Source: Gammaproteobacteria bacterium
GTDB taxonomy: Bacteria; Pseudomonadota; Gammaproteobacteria; CAJXQU01
Length of the DNA: 13,947 bases
Direction of reading: 5' to 3'
Assembly: GCA_026984275.1 (NCBI GenBank)
Contig: JALSSM010000192.1
Coordinates: 1-13,947, forward strand
In this document: in pieces, positions 7,278 to 13,794 of the stretch
Layout of the letters: each line of letters starts with the position of its first letter
Numbering within the stretch: position 1 is the first letter of the stretch
The notes under the pieces: model-generated
Told to the model about the DNA's origin: nothing
The model's input: the letters and a program-made list of their open reading frames with translations, nothing else
Database searches by the model: none
Translations under genes and position numbers: made by a program

Positions 7278-7293
7278 ATAACAATATTGTTAT
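7278..7293. promoter_or_regulatory. Perfect 16-bp palindrome in the DUF2909/SURF1 divergent gap
   Basis: ATAACAATATTGTTAT reads identically on both strands. It lies midway between two divergent starts (7257 and 7341). Its right half contains TTGTTA (7287-7292), which with TACTAT (7311-7316, spacer 18) makes a possible promoter for SURF1, so a protein bound to the palindrome would cover the -35 region. The regulator is unknown, and an AT-rich palindrome can arise by chance. Confidence 0.45.
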
Positions 7294-7340
7294 GTTCTTG
7301 AATTCTACTCTACTATTTATTATCTGGAAACGTAGTTGAT

Positions 7341-8081
7341 ATGAAAATAGATACTGATCATTTTAATCTAGAAATAAAAACAGTAGTTTTAGCATTGGTA
7401 ATTATTTCTTTGTTGACTTCATTAGGTTTCTGGCAGGTTTCCCGTCGTAGTGAAAAACTTGAAATAGAGCGGCAGATAAATGAGAAAAATCATGCTGAAA
7501 TTATCAACCTGAATGAGTTAACGCGCTTTGATATAGCTGAGCTCAAGTATAGAAAAGTGAAGGTTAGAGGGCACTTTGAAAGAAAAGGTATTACTTATAT
7601 AGATAATGTAGTTCATGATGGAGTATATGGATTTTATGTATATGTTCCCTTTAAACTAGAAAATAATGATCAATATGTGCTTGTTAACCGAGGCTGGGTT
7701 CCAAAAAAAAACAGGCGGGAGCCACTGCCGGAAATTAACGTAAGCAAAGAAATTCAACAAATCGCTGGTAGTTTAAGAATGCCATCAAAACGACCATTTG
7801 TACCTAGCTCGGTCGAAAAACTAAATGTTGATGAAAAAAACCTCTGGCTATATATAGATCTTGAGAAATATAGCGAAGAAGCACCGTTCAAAATTTTTCC
7901 ATTCGTGATCTATCAGGCACCTGAAGAAGGAACAGATTTTATAAGAGAATGGCCGGTTTTTAATCCAAAAACTGTGATGCATACAGGATATGCAATTATG
8001 TGGTTCTCGTTAGCATTGATCGCTTTGATAACATTTATTTATATGAGTTTCAGTAAATCGAAGGAGAAACAGAATGAATGA
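7341..8081 (+). CDS. SURF1 family cytochrome oxidase biogenesis protein
   Basis: SURF1 proteins assist insertion of heme a into subunit I. The 246-residue product has the expected two-helix topology: an N-terminal helix (about 13-29) followed by LGFWQVSRRSEK, a periplasmic domain with VLVNRGWVP (about 113-121), and a C-terminal helix with GYAIMWFSLAL (about 216-236). Only a weak GGAAA lies upstream of ATG 7341. The stop overlaps the next gene by 8 bases (ATGAATGA), which indicates one transcript with the Sco-like gene and ctaB. Confidence 0.92.
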   Translation: MKIDTDHFNLEIKTVVLALVIISLLTSLGFWQVSRRSEKLEIERQINEKNHAEIINLNELTRFDIAELKYRKVKVRGHFERKGITYIDNVVHDGVYGFYVYVPFKLENNDQYVLVNRGWVPKKNRREPLPEINVSKEIQQIAGSLRMPSKRPFVPSSVEKLNVDEKNLWLYIDLEKYSEEAPFKIFPFVIYQAPEEGTDFIREWPVFNPKTVMHTGYAIMWFSLALIALITFIYMSFSKSKEKQNE

Positions 8082-8697
8082 AGAGCTGACAGAAGAGGGA
8101 CTTCAGCGACGTAAGAAAACAAGAACCATCTTGATCATTATGTTGTTATTGTTTTCAGCACCCTATATCGCCTCATTCTTGCTTTATAATTATGGTGATT
8201 ATTTTAATTTGGGAACAACTAATTATGGGAAACTACTGAATCCAAGGGTACCTTTGGATTCGTTAGACTTTCAGGGCCCAAATCATAAGAAAGTTAATGT
8301 TAATGGATACAAGGGAAAATGGGTACTCTTGGCATTTGGTTCATCGGTCTGTGAGGATCCCTGTAAAGCAAGTCTTTTCAAAATGCGCCAGATCAGGAAA
8401 TTGATGGCTGTTGATCGTGCATGGATCAGACGAGTTTATGTAATAACAGACACCGAGGGTCTGGATGGCCTGCGAGAGTTTATGCGTGACTATGAAGGCA
8501 CAGATATTTTTTCTATGAGTGATCAAACCATAAAAAATATAGAACAACAGTTAAACCTTAAAAAAGATACCTTTGAAAACAGAATGATGCTGATTGACCC
8601 CGTAGGTGATATTATACTGCTTTATCCTCAGGATCCGGATCCCAAAGGAGTATACGGAGATATTAAGAAACTTTTTAAAGTAACCAAACGCGAGTGA
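8074..8697 (+). CDS. Sco-like membrane-anchored thioredoxin-fold protein of the cox locus
   Basis: A 207-residue protein with one N-terminal helix (about 18-38) and a periplasmic domain resembling Sco1/SenC: GKWVLLAFGS leads into C93-E-D-P-C97 (the CxxxC of Sco proteins), then VYVITDTE and MMLIDPVGDI. Sco1 uses the two Cys and a His shortly before the L-I-D-P segment to bind copper; here that stretch reads KDTFENRM, with no His. A thiol-reductase role, or copper binding with different ligands, is therefore possible. Location between SURF1 and ctaB is typical for a family usually annotated as hypothetical or 'cytochrome oxidase biogenesis'. It overlaps SURF1 by 8 bases and ctaB by 4. Confidence 0.8.
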   Translation: MNEELTEEGLQRRKKTRTILIIMLLLFSAPYIASFLLYNYGDYFNLGTTNYGKLLNPRVPLDSLDFQGPNHKKVNVNGYKGKWVLLAFGSSVCEDPCKASLFKMRQIRKLMAVDRAWIRRVYVITDTEGLDGLREFMRDYEGTDIFSMSDQTIKNIEQQLNLKKDTFENRMMLIDPVGDIILLYPQDPDPKGVYGDIKKLFKVTKRE

Positions 8698-9617
8698 CGG
8701 CCAAAATGGGAAAACTAGAGCGACTGAACTCAACACCAACAATTCAGGATTATCTTGGCCTGTGTAAACTAAAGGTAATATCACTAATCGTATTCACTGC
8801 CGTAGTCGGCATGCTGCTTTCTACCCACGGTATGGTTCCCTTGAACGCATTGATCTTCGGTATATTAGGTATCGGGATGGCGGCAGCCTCTGGTGCGGCA
8901 ATAAACCATGTCGTTGATCATCGGATCGATAGCATTATGGCACGAACAAAAAACCGACCATTACCTAAATCCTGCATGACACAAAAAAATGCACTGATTT
9001 TTGCTATCGGTTTAGGTGTGCTGTCGATGCTTATCCTGCTAGTGTTCGTGAATCAATTGACGGCACTTCTAACATTTATTGCCCTGATTGGTTATGCAGT
9101 TATCTACACAATGTTCCTGAAACGTAGTACACCGCAGAATATAGTCTGGGGTGGTGCTGCTGGTGCTGCACCACCTGTATTGGGATGGACTGCTGTAACG
9201 GGTGAAATCAATCAGGAAGCGTTGTTGCTGTTTCTGATCATCTTTATCTGGACACCACCACATTTCTGGGCTCTGGCAATTCGTCGTCGGAAAGAATATG
9301 CCAAAGCAGATATCCCGATGTTACCAGTCACCCACGGTGTACAATTTACCAAGCTACATATTGTTCTCTATACAATCATGTTGTTCTCAGTGACTATGTT
9401 GCCGTTTGTCGTTCATATGAGTGGCCATATTTATCTAGCTGGTGCGGTGTCACTGGGCATTGGTTTTGTGTATTACGCGATCAAGCTTTATTACAATGAC
9501 AGCGATCAACTGGCCATGAAGACCTTTGGTTATTCAATATTTTATCTCAGTTGTTTGTTTGCTTTTTTCCTGATTGATCACTACGCACGAATTTTCCTCA
9601 GAGGCTGGTTCACCTGA
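8694..9617 (+). CDS. ctaB: Protoheme IX farnesyltransferase (heme O synthase)
   Basis: This UbiA-family membrane enzyme joins farnesyl diphosphate to heme B, giving heme O for the oxidase. The 307-residue product shows the first Asp-rich motif N71-x3-D75-x3-D79 followed by RTKNRPLP, and the family signature WTPPHFWALAI (187-197) with the second motif YAKADIPMLPV. About nine helices are predicted. GTG 8694 overlaps the preceding stop (GTGA), favouring translational coupling; an ATG at 8706 is an alternative, and neither has a clear Shine-Dalgarno. Also called cyoE. No heme A synthase gene accompanies it in this window. Confidence 0.95.
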   Translation: MTAKMGKLERLNSTPTIQDYLGLCKLKVISLIVFTAVVGMLLSTHGMVPLNALIFGILGIGMAAASGAAINHVVDHRIDSIMARTKNRPLPKSCMTQKNALIFAIGLGVLSMLILLVFVNQLTALLTFIALIGYAVIYTMFLKRSTPQNIVWGGAAGAAPPVLGWTAVTGEINQEALLLFLIIFIWTPPHFWALAIRRRKEYAKADIPMLPVTHGVQFTKLHIVLYTIMLFSVTMLPFVVHMSGHIYLAGAVSLGIGFVYYAIKLYYNDSDQLAMKTFGYSIFYLSCLFAFFLIDHYARIFLRGWFT

Positions 9618-9649
9618 TTCCCGGAAAATGGTGAGAAAGCAGTTTGTCA

Positions 9650-10969
9650 TTAAGATTTGCCTTTGAATATGGCATGGAATGCCACCACTAGAAATAATAT
9701 ACCACCAATAATAGCCACCAGGCCTCCCATTCCCATCAAGGCCATTCCAGCAATTTCGGGTAGACGTTCCAGATCCTGAGCGGCTCCTGCTGTTTTTCTT
9801 TGTACGCCATAACCACCAGACCAGGCAAGACCTGTAATATGCATAAGTTGTCCGGCCGCATAAATATAAGGCTGAGCATTAGCAAGTTTGACCAGTTTGA
9901 TCTTGTAACCGAGTGTTGGGAGCAAGTAAAAAGTTACCCCAAAAAAGGCCAGTGTTACACCGACAATAGAGCCATGGTAATGCGCTGGAATGACGACATT
10001 AACACCCTGGATCATAAAAGCGAGAATGCCACCGACGGTAAACAAAACAATGGAAGAAAGCAGCGCTGATCGAGCTCCCGGGTAAAGTGTTATCGAAGGT
10101 TTTTTCCAGGGACTTTTGAACACAGCAAATAAACCCGCAGGGACTGCTGCGATACCGCCCAAACGCATCAATTGAGTGAAGGCTTCTCGCTGGAATTCGA
10201 CATCTTTGAACAGGATTAGCACGGTATATAAAACGGGAAGAGCCGTGAGGATTAAAAGGTTTTGTATGATCGTCTCATTGGACATCAGACGTTCCTGGAT
10301 TACATGAGCCAGCAGGAACCATGCGACCAACATCAATACAGTATGAGAAAACTGTAAGACGTGACCTGCTCCCCAGAAAAGTTGTTCATAAAACAGTGTA
10401 CCTTTGACATCTTCAGGAATCATGAAATAGGTCCAGACTAAAGTTACAAAAGCCAGGGTGGAGATCATAGCTGCGATCAAAGTACCCGTATCAAAAGCAT
10501 TTTTGTTTGATCTTGAAAGAAAGCGTGTAACAAGACGGATCAAACATCCCATCGAAAATATGGCCAGTCCCCAGAGGAACAATGATTGCTGTAAAACGGG
10601 GACATAGTTGTTGATCAATGGCTTTGTTTCACCTAGAAACGGAGAGACTGTGATAATCAGCGTGCCCGCAATAGCGAGTGCTACACCGGCCCAGTCTAGC
10701 GCAAAAACTCGTTTTGATGACAATGACCAGAATACGCAGGAAAAAGAAAGAAACCAGACCAATACAGACAGATCCACATGAGCGACCAGTGCTGTATGAA
10801 AAAAGTCCAGTATAGGAATGTGTTCCTGTATTCCCGGTGTTCTTGAGACAACCAGCAGTATTGAGAATAGGCCTGATGCAACGAGAGCACTTAAACCCAA
10901 GAGTAACCAGGCTGTGACTAATTTTGCCTGATCAGGTTGAATATCAGAGTGTTTGAATTGTTTAATCAT
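9650..10969 (-). CDS. Heme-copper-oxidase-like 12-TM protein lacking the CuB His pair
   Basis: A 439-residue protein with about 12 membrane helices. It resembles subunit I of cbb3/NOR-type heme-copper oxidases: helix 2 has His (FHTALVAHVDLSVLVWF, H58/H64), helix 6 has WGAGHVLQFSH (H203), and helix 10 has AHYHGSIVGVTLAFFG (H330-x-H332) followed by YLLP. Near the C-terminus, GYGVQRKTAG recalls the propionate-binding Arg region. The His-His pair expected in helix 7 is missing: residues 230-300 contain no His. Residual heme ligands suggest it may still bind one or two hemes without oxygen chemistry at CuB. It converges on ctaB and diverges from a small membrane gene at 11095. I know no gene symbol. 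Family assignment by motif is fairly firm; function is open. Confidence 0.7.
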   Translation of the reverse strand: MIKQFKHSDIQPDQAKLVTAWLLLGLSALVASGLFSILLVVSRTPGIQEHIPILDFFHTALVAHVDLSVLVWFLSFSCVFWSLSSKRVFALDWAGVALAIAGTLIITVSPFLGETKPLINNYVPVLQQSLFLWGLAIFSMGCLIRLVTRFLSRSNKNAFDTGTLIAAMISTLAFVTLVWTYFMIPEDVKGTLFYEQLFWGAGHVLQFSHTVLMLVAWFLLAHVIQERLMSNETIIQNLLILTALPVLYTVLILFKDVEFQREAFTQLMRLGGIAAVPAGLFAVFKSPWKKPSITLYPGARSALLSSIVLFTVGGILAFMIQGVNVVIPAHYHGSIVGVTLAFFGVTFYLLPTLGYKIKLVKLANAQPYIYAAGQLMHITGLAWSGGYGVQRKTAGAAQDLERLPEIAGMALMGMGGLVAIIGGILFLVVAFHAIFKGKS

Positions 10970-11012
10970 GGACAGGCAAATTATCCATTACCTGTCTCTG
11001 CGTCAAGAAAAA

Positions 11013-11028
11013 TGTGAAATGGATCACA
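11013..11028. promoter_or_regulatory. CRP/FNR-superfamily-type palindrome TGTGA-N6-TCACA
   Basis: TGTGAAATGGATCACA matches the CRP core consensus TGTGA-N6-TCACA on both half sites, with A-rich flanks. It lies in the 125-base gap between two divergent genes, 44 bases from the start at 10969 and 67 bases from the start at 11095. Relative to the -10 box at 11060 the centre would be near -51, between the usual class I and class II positions, so it may serve the minus-strand gene (centre near -42 if its -10 is at 10985-10990). No regulator is encoded in the window. Confidence 0.55.
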
Positions 11029-11059
11029 AATTCCAGAAGCGTAATACTGAGGATTGTTT

Positions 11060-11065
11060 TATAAT
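11060..11065 (+). promoter_or_regulatory. Consensus -10 box ahead of the 45-aa membrane gene
   Basis: A perfect TATAAT, with no recognisable -35 hexamer 16-18 bases upstream, as expected for an activator-dependent promoter. It lies 32 bases downstream of the CRP-type palindrome and 12 bases before the strong ribosome binding site GGGGAGGA (11077-11084). Confidence 0.4.
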
Positions 11066-11094
11066 TTGTTTTCCTTGGGGGAGGAAAGCAACAG

Positions 11095-11232
11095 ATGTTA
11101 TTTTTTATATTTTATTGTCTGGCGATACTTATCGTGATCGCACACTTTACTGGATGGCTTGCTCGAAGAGGGCTGGAATGGTTGGTGATTTTAATGGCCG
11201 TGCTCATTTTTCCAGCCGTTATCTTTTTGTAG
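11095..11232 (+). CDS. Small two-helix membrane protein (45 aa), unrecognised
   Basis: This short gene runs ATG 11095 to TAG 11230-11232. The 45 residues form two hydrophobic segments (about 2-18 and 29-45) around a turn containing GWLARRGLEW, so a helical hairpin with the Arg-Arg turn probably on the cytoplasmic side. A very strong purine-rich ribosome site (GGGGAGGAAAG, 11077-11087), a consensus -10 box and a downstream terminator support real expression. I do not recognise the family. It is divergent from the oxidase-like gene and could be a small partner subunit of it, as small single or double-helix subunits accompany many heme-copper oxidases; that link is inference from position only. 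Confidence 0.6.
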   Translation: MLFFIFYCLAILIVIAHFTGWLARRGLEWLVILMAVLIFPAVIFL

Positions 11233-11348
11233 GAAAAGCGGCGGGTGCCTTCCGTGGCAAGATGACGTCCTGTCAAAGACCATCCCTGGGGACCCGCTTC
11301 CTGCTGTCACGCCCGCCTGAGTTAGGTAACGGCAGGCAGACGTATTAC
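11233..11348 (+). other. GC-rich, foldable non-coding segment of unknown identity
   Basis: Between the small membrane gene and the terminator at 11349 lies a GC-rich stretch (68 G/C in the 110 bases 11231-11340) set in AT-richer DNA. It can form small hairpins such as TGCC/GGCA (11246-11249 with 11256-11259) and GATG/CATC (11261-11264 with about 11280-11284). GCGGGT (11241-11246) can pair with ACCCGC (11292-11297), whereas the overlapping GGCGGG (11240-11245) can pair with CCCGCC (11312-11317); the two pairings exclude each other. I could not match it to 6S, SRP, RNase P, tmRNA or a riboswitch consensus I remember. It may be a structured 3' UTR or a small RNA. Confidence 0.35.
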
Positions 11349-11369
11349 TTTAGCAGTTGCTAAATTTTT
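11349..11369 (+). terminator. Rho-independent terminator of the small-gene transcript
   Basis: TTTAGC (11349-11354) and GCTAAA (11359-11364) form a 6-bp stem on the tetraloop AGTT, directly followed by five T (11365-11369) on the plus strand. It overlaps the last codons of the minus-strand Fae-like gene. On the minus strand no T run follows the hairpin, so it acts mainly in the plus direction. Confidence 0.55.
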
Positions 11370-11908
11370 CCATCCAGCCCCATCTGGTAATACTTATGAG
11401 TGATTTCATCCTGGTTTTCCAATAACCAGTCAATTGATGGTTCATTATTCATGGCTTTATGGATTGCCTGAGCAGTCGCTTTGCGATGAATATCAAACAG
11501 GATCTTGTGATCAAGGTTGTCATCAGTTGCCACAGAGGGATTTAACCAGACGGATACAATGATGCCGAGGTCATTGGCTTTTTCTTTTGGAATATCACCA
11601 GCACGTACCGCATCAAGTACACCATTTGCAATCGCACCTTGAACAGTACCCATCAGAATATTGGTATAGCGACTATTGTTAACAGTGACCTTACTGACCA
11701 TCAATGTCACGGGCCGTACCTGGATATCTGTATTCATGATCGCGAAAACACGAGAGTGTCCCTTGACCTGATCACCCGTTAAGGTTGCCAGTGCAGTGCC
11801 AACTGGTCCATCAAGTTCACCAATAATAATTTCGGGTTCAGCCGCCGTACCTGGAGGGCCTCCAGCAACCAGGGCTTCACCAGTACGCATAACAATTCGT
11901 TCACTCAT
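11360..11908 (-). CDS. Formaldehyde-activating enzyme (Fae) family homologue without the catalytic His
   Basis: Fae condenses formaldehyde with tetrahydromethanopterin in C1 metabolism. This 182-residue protein follows the Fae pattern: GEALV (10-14), an I-I-I-G turn (27-30), GPVGTAL (34-40), a VTLMVSKVTV strand (67-76), a V-Q-G-A-I segment (89-93), and N-N-E-P-S (154-158) matching the family's N-G-E-P. In characterised Fae the segment reads A-H-I-D before L-I-I-G, with His catalytic; here it is A23-E24-P25-E26. The His is replaced by Glu and the Asp by Glu, so classical activity is doubtful. AGGAGA (plus 11917-11922) supports the ATG at 11908. It stands alone, with no methanopterin genes nearby. 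Its 3' end overlaps an opposing terminator. Confidence 0.85.
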   Translation of the reverse strand: MSERIVMRTGEALVAGGPPGTAAEPEIIIGELDGPVGTALATLTGDQVKGHSRVFAIMNTDIQVRPVTLMVSKVTVNNSRYTNILMGTVQGAIANGVLDAVRAGDIPKEKANDLGIIVSVWLNPSVATDDNLDHKILFDIHRKATAQAIHKAMNNEPSIDWLLENQDEITHKYYQMGLDGKI

Positions 11909-11990
11909 TATAGTTCTCTCCTGAAAAAAGTGGCAATCGTATCAGACAGAAGGGAATTAATGAATGAAAAGCTGTAGCGAGGATTAAGAA

Positions 11991-12021
11991 ACAAACCCGC
12001 AGATCAGATCTGCGGGTTTGT
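11991..12021 (-). terminator. Terminator of the DUF937 gene
   Basis: A perfect 14-bp inverted repeat (11991-12004 with 12008-12021) on the 3-base loop CAG. On the minus strand it is followed by TTTCTT, giving a good intrinsic terminator 13 bases after the stop of the gene at 12035. It also insulates the Fae-like gene from read-through. Confidence 0.88.
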
Positions 12022-12034
12022 GTACGACAGGAAG

Positions 12035-13069
12035 TTATTGAAATAAAGCCAGTTTTTCAAGTAAGCCATCGGCTACTGGTTTAATAATCGGGCCAACACC
12101 GGGAATAGCACTGATCTTGTCTATCAGGCTCTGGATTTGAGGCATGCCCTCAGACACGATCTTCATAACAGGTCCTCTCGCTGATTCCGGCAGTTTGTCC
12201 AGCATCCCGGCCAGGCTACCCAGTTTTGTGGTTGCTTTATCCAGTTGCGGTAAGGCCGCTTTCGCTGACTCAACATCTGTGATGCTACCCAGCGATCCTG
12301 TCACCGTATCCATGACACCAGTGAGCTCCCCACCCACATTCAGGTTGGCAGAGACCGCTTCCTTCGTCGTATCAGCCGCTTCTTCGAGACCACCTTTGAA
12401 AAAGGTATTATAGGCAAACAATAAAACCGCAAGAATGATGGCGATGGGTAAAAGTCGACCAAGAAGTGATTTTCCTTCATGGGCAACGTTTTGTGCTGTT
12501 TCAGTGACATTAGCCGCAAGATTGTTAGTGAACCCTGATGCTTCTAACTGCTCTTTAAATCCAGCCGGCATGGCCGCCTCAATATTTTTCTTCTGATCGC
12601 TGAACATGTTCATCAGACCTTTGATGTTCATGCCACCACTGGCGAGTAATTTTCTTTTGATCACGCCAAATATGACTGGCGCAAGCAAACCTAATAAACT
12701 TTTTGCCGGTCCTTTGCCCAACCCGCTAAAACCGGCAATGGCGTTAACAAGACTGCCAAGCCCACCACTGCCTAAGAGCGAGCCAAGGATACTTGAGCCA
12801 GATTGCATGATTGAATCTTTTCCACTGCCACTTAAAAGTCCACCGAGATTATCCAGCAGACTATCGTCTGTATTATTAATGGTATTTAACATCTGACTGG
12901 CTCCATCGCTGGAGGAGCCTATGTTCATCAGCCCCGTTAAAAGTCCGGGAACTGCGGCACTGATGGCAGCGTTATTTTGATCGGCTGAGCCACCAAGAAG
13001 GCCACCGAGTTGCCCCATGACCTGATCGTTGAGTTGATCTTTGACAAGATCGATTAGATTAAAGCCCAT
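12035..13069 (-). CDS. DUF937 domain membrane protein
   Basis: A 344-residue protein. The N-terminal 145 residues are rich in Gly, Ser, Leu and Asn with repeated GLLSG/GGLLG-like units and the A-A-V-P-G-L-L-T-G-L segment typical of DUF937 (YidB-like). One membrane helix follows (about 205-224), then a C-terminal domain of about 115 residues, probably periplasmic and helical, ending in PGVGPIIKPVADGLLEKL. Similar proteins often pair DUF937 with a C-terminal OmpA or lipoprotein-like module; I recognise no peptidoglycan-binding motif here. Function is unknown to me. AAGGGGGGT just upstream (plus 13077-13085) supports the ATG at 13069. It lies downstream of sixA on the same strand with a 127-base gap, and has its own terminator. 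Confidence 0.78.
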   Translation of the reverse strand: MGFNLIDLVKDQLNDQVMGQLGGLLGGSADQNNAAISAAVPGLLTGLMNIGSSSDGASQMLNTINNTDDSLLDNLGGLLSGSGKDSIMQSGSSILGSLLGSGGLGSLVNAIAGFSGLGKGPAKSLLGLLAPVIFGVIKRKLLASGGMNIKGLMNMFSDQKKNIEAAMPAGFKEQLEASGFTNNLAANVTETAQNVAHEGKSLLGRLLPIAIILAVLLFAYNTFFKGGLEEAADTTKEAVSANLNVGGELTGVMDTVTGSLGSITDVESAKAALPQLDKATTKLGSLAGMLDKLPESARGPVMKIVSEGMPQIQSLIDKISAIPGVGPIIKPVADGLLEKLALFQ

Positions 13070-13196
13070 GATTTATACCCCCCTTTGAGTATGATAATGA
13101 GTAGATGGTTGTCATTCATCCAGTGTCAAAAGATTGACTGGATTGAAAACATACTATTGCTTAATACGGTGAACTACAAGTTTTGTTGATAAGGTT

Positions 13197-13715
13197 TCAG
13201 GGTAGTAATCGGGGTTTCATATAGTCAATAATTTCCCAGCTGCCATAGTCAACAGGGTTGTTAATAGATTTCTGTTGCATGACCGTAATCGCTGCGGTTG
13301 GCATCAGATTACTACTAGCCTGGGCAGGAACCCGATCACCACTTAGATACAGGATCAACTCGCTGATGCCGGGGTTATGGCCAGTCATCAGGTTGATATT
13401 GCCCGGATAAATATCGGCGGCAACAATAGCCAGTAATTGATGCAGACTGGCATTATAAATAGCCTGATCCCATTTGATCTGTTGTTCTTTTAAATCCCAT
13501 GCCTTGCCTGCAGCGAGTATTGTTTCCCGAACACGTTGTGCTGGTGAACAGATGATCTGATCAGGGGTATAGTTTTGATCAACAATCCATTGGCCCATTC
13601 GTGGTGCGTCGGTTATTCCGCGTGCAGATAAAACACGATCAAAATCAGAATCTCCATGACTGAGATTCCAGTCGGATTTCGCGTGACGCATCACTAACAG
13701 AGTTGTAGACTTCAT
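13197..13715 (-). CDS. sixA: Phosphohistidine phosphatase, SixA type
   Basis: A histidine phosphatase superfamily protein that removes phosphate from phosphohistidine, as SixA does on His-phosphorylated signalling or PTS proteins. The 172-residue product has the catalytic motif LLVMRHAKSDW (R10, H11; the usual R-H-G is R-H-A as in SixA), SPAQRVRET with the second Arg, and the second catalytic His in TGHNPGISEL (H113). D26-R-x-L-S-x-R-G is the SixA-type stretch after the active site. Length matches the family. ATG 13715 is the start; TGA is at 13197-13199. It is divergent from the Sel1-type gene and upstream of the DUF937 gene, with no obvious functional link to either. Confidence 0.88.
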   Translation of the reverse strand: MKSTTLLVMRHAKSDWNLSHGDSDFDRVLSARGITDAPRMGQWIVDQNYTPDQIICSPAQRVRETILAAGKAWDLKEQQIKWDQAIYNASLHQLLAIVAADIYPGNINLMTGHNPGISELILYLSGDRVPAQASSNLMPTAAITVMQQKSINNPVDYGSWEIIDYMKPRLLP

Positions 13716-13794
13716 TTAAGAATAGTTTGATGATTTTTCATGAATCTATAAAAGAGTACTGTTTTAACAGATTATCAACAAGCGGAATTTTAGT

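Noticed and set aside
9618..9649. Possible terminator between ctaB and the convergent oxidase-like gene
   Set aside because: Only a 5-bp TCACC/GGTGA pairing with a long loop is visible and no T run follows, so there is too little support.
11233..11348. GC-rich segment as 6S RNA, SRP RNA, RNase P, tmRNA or cobalamin riboswitch
   Set aside because: None of the conserved blocks I remember for these RNAs is present on either strand, so it is reported only as an unidentified structured segment.
10953..11363. 136-codon plus-strand open frame spanning the divergent promoter region
   Set aside because: It starts inside the opposite oxidase-like gene, covers the CRP-type site, the -10 box and the ribosome site, has low-complexity Cys/His/Arg-rich content and no family resemblance. 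The 45-aa frame inside it has the proper signals.
13110..13140. Hairpin CCAGTGTCAA/TTGACTGG between sixA and the DUF937 gene
   Set aside because: It contains a 2-base bulge and has no T run on the minus strand; it is too weak to call a terminator.
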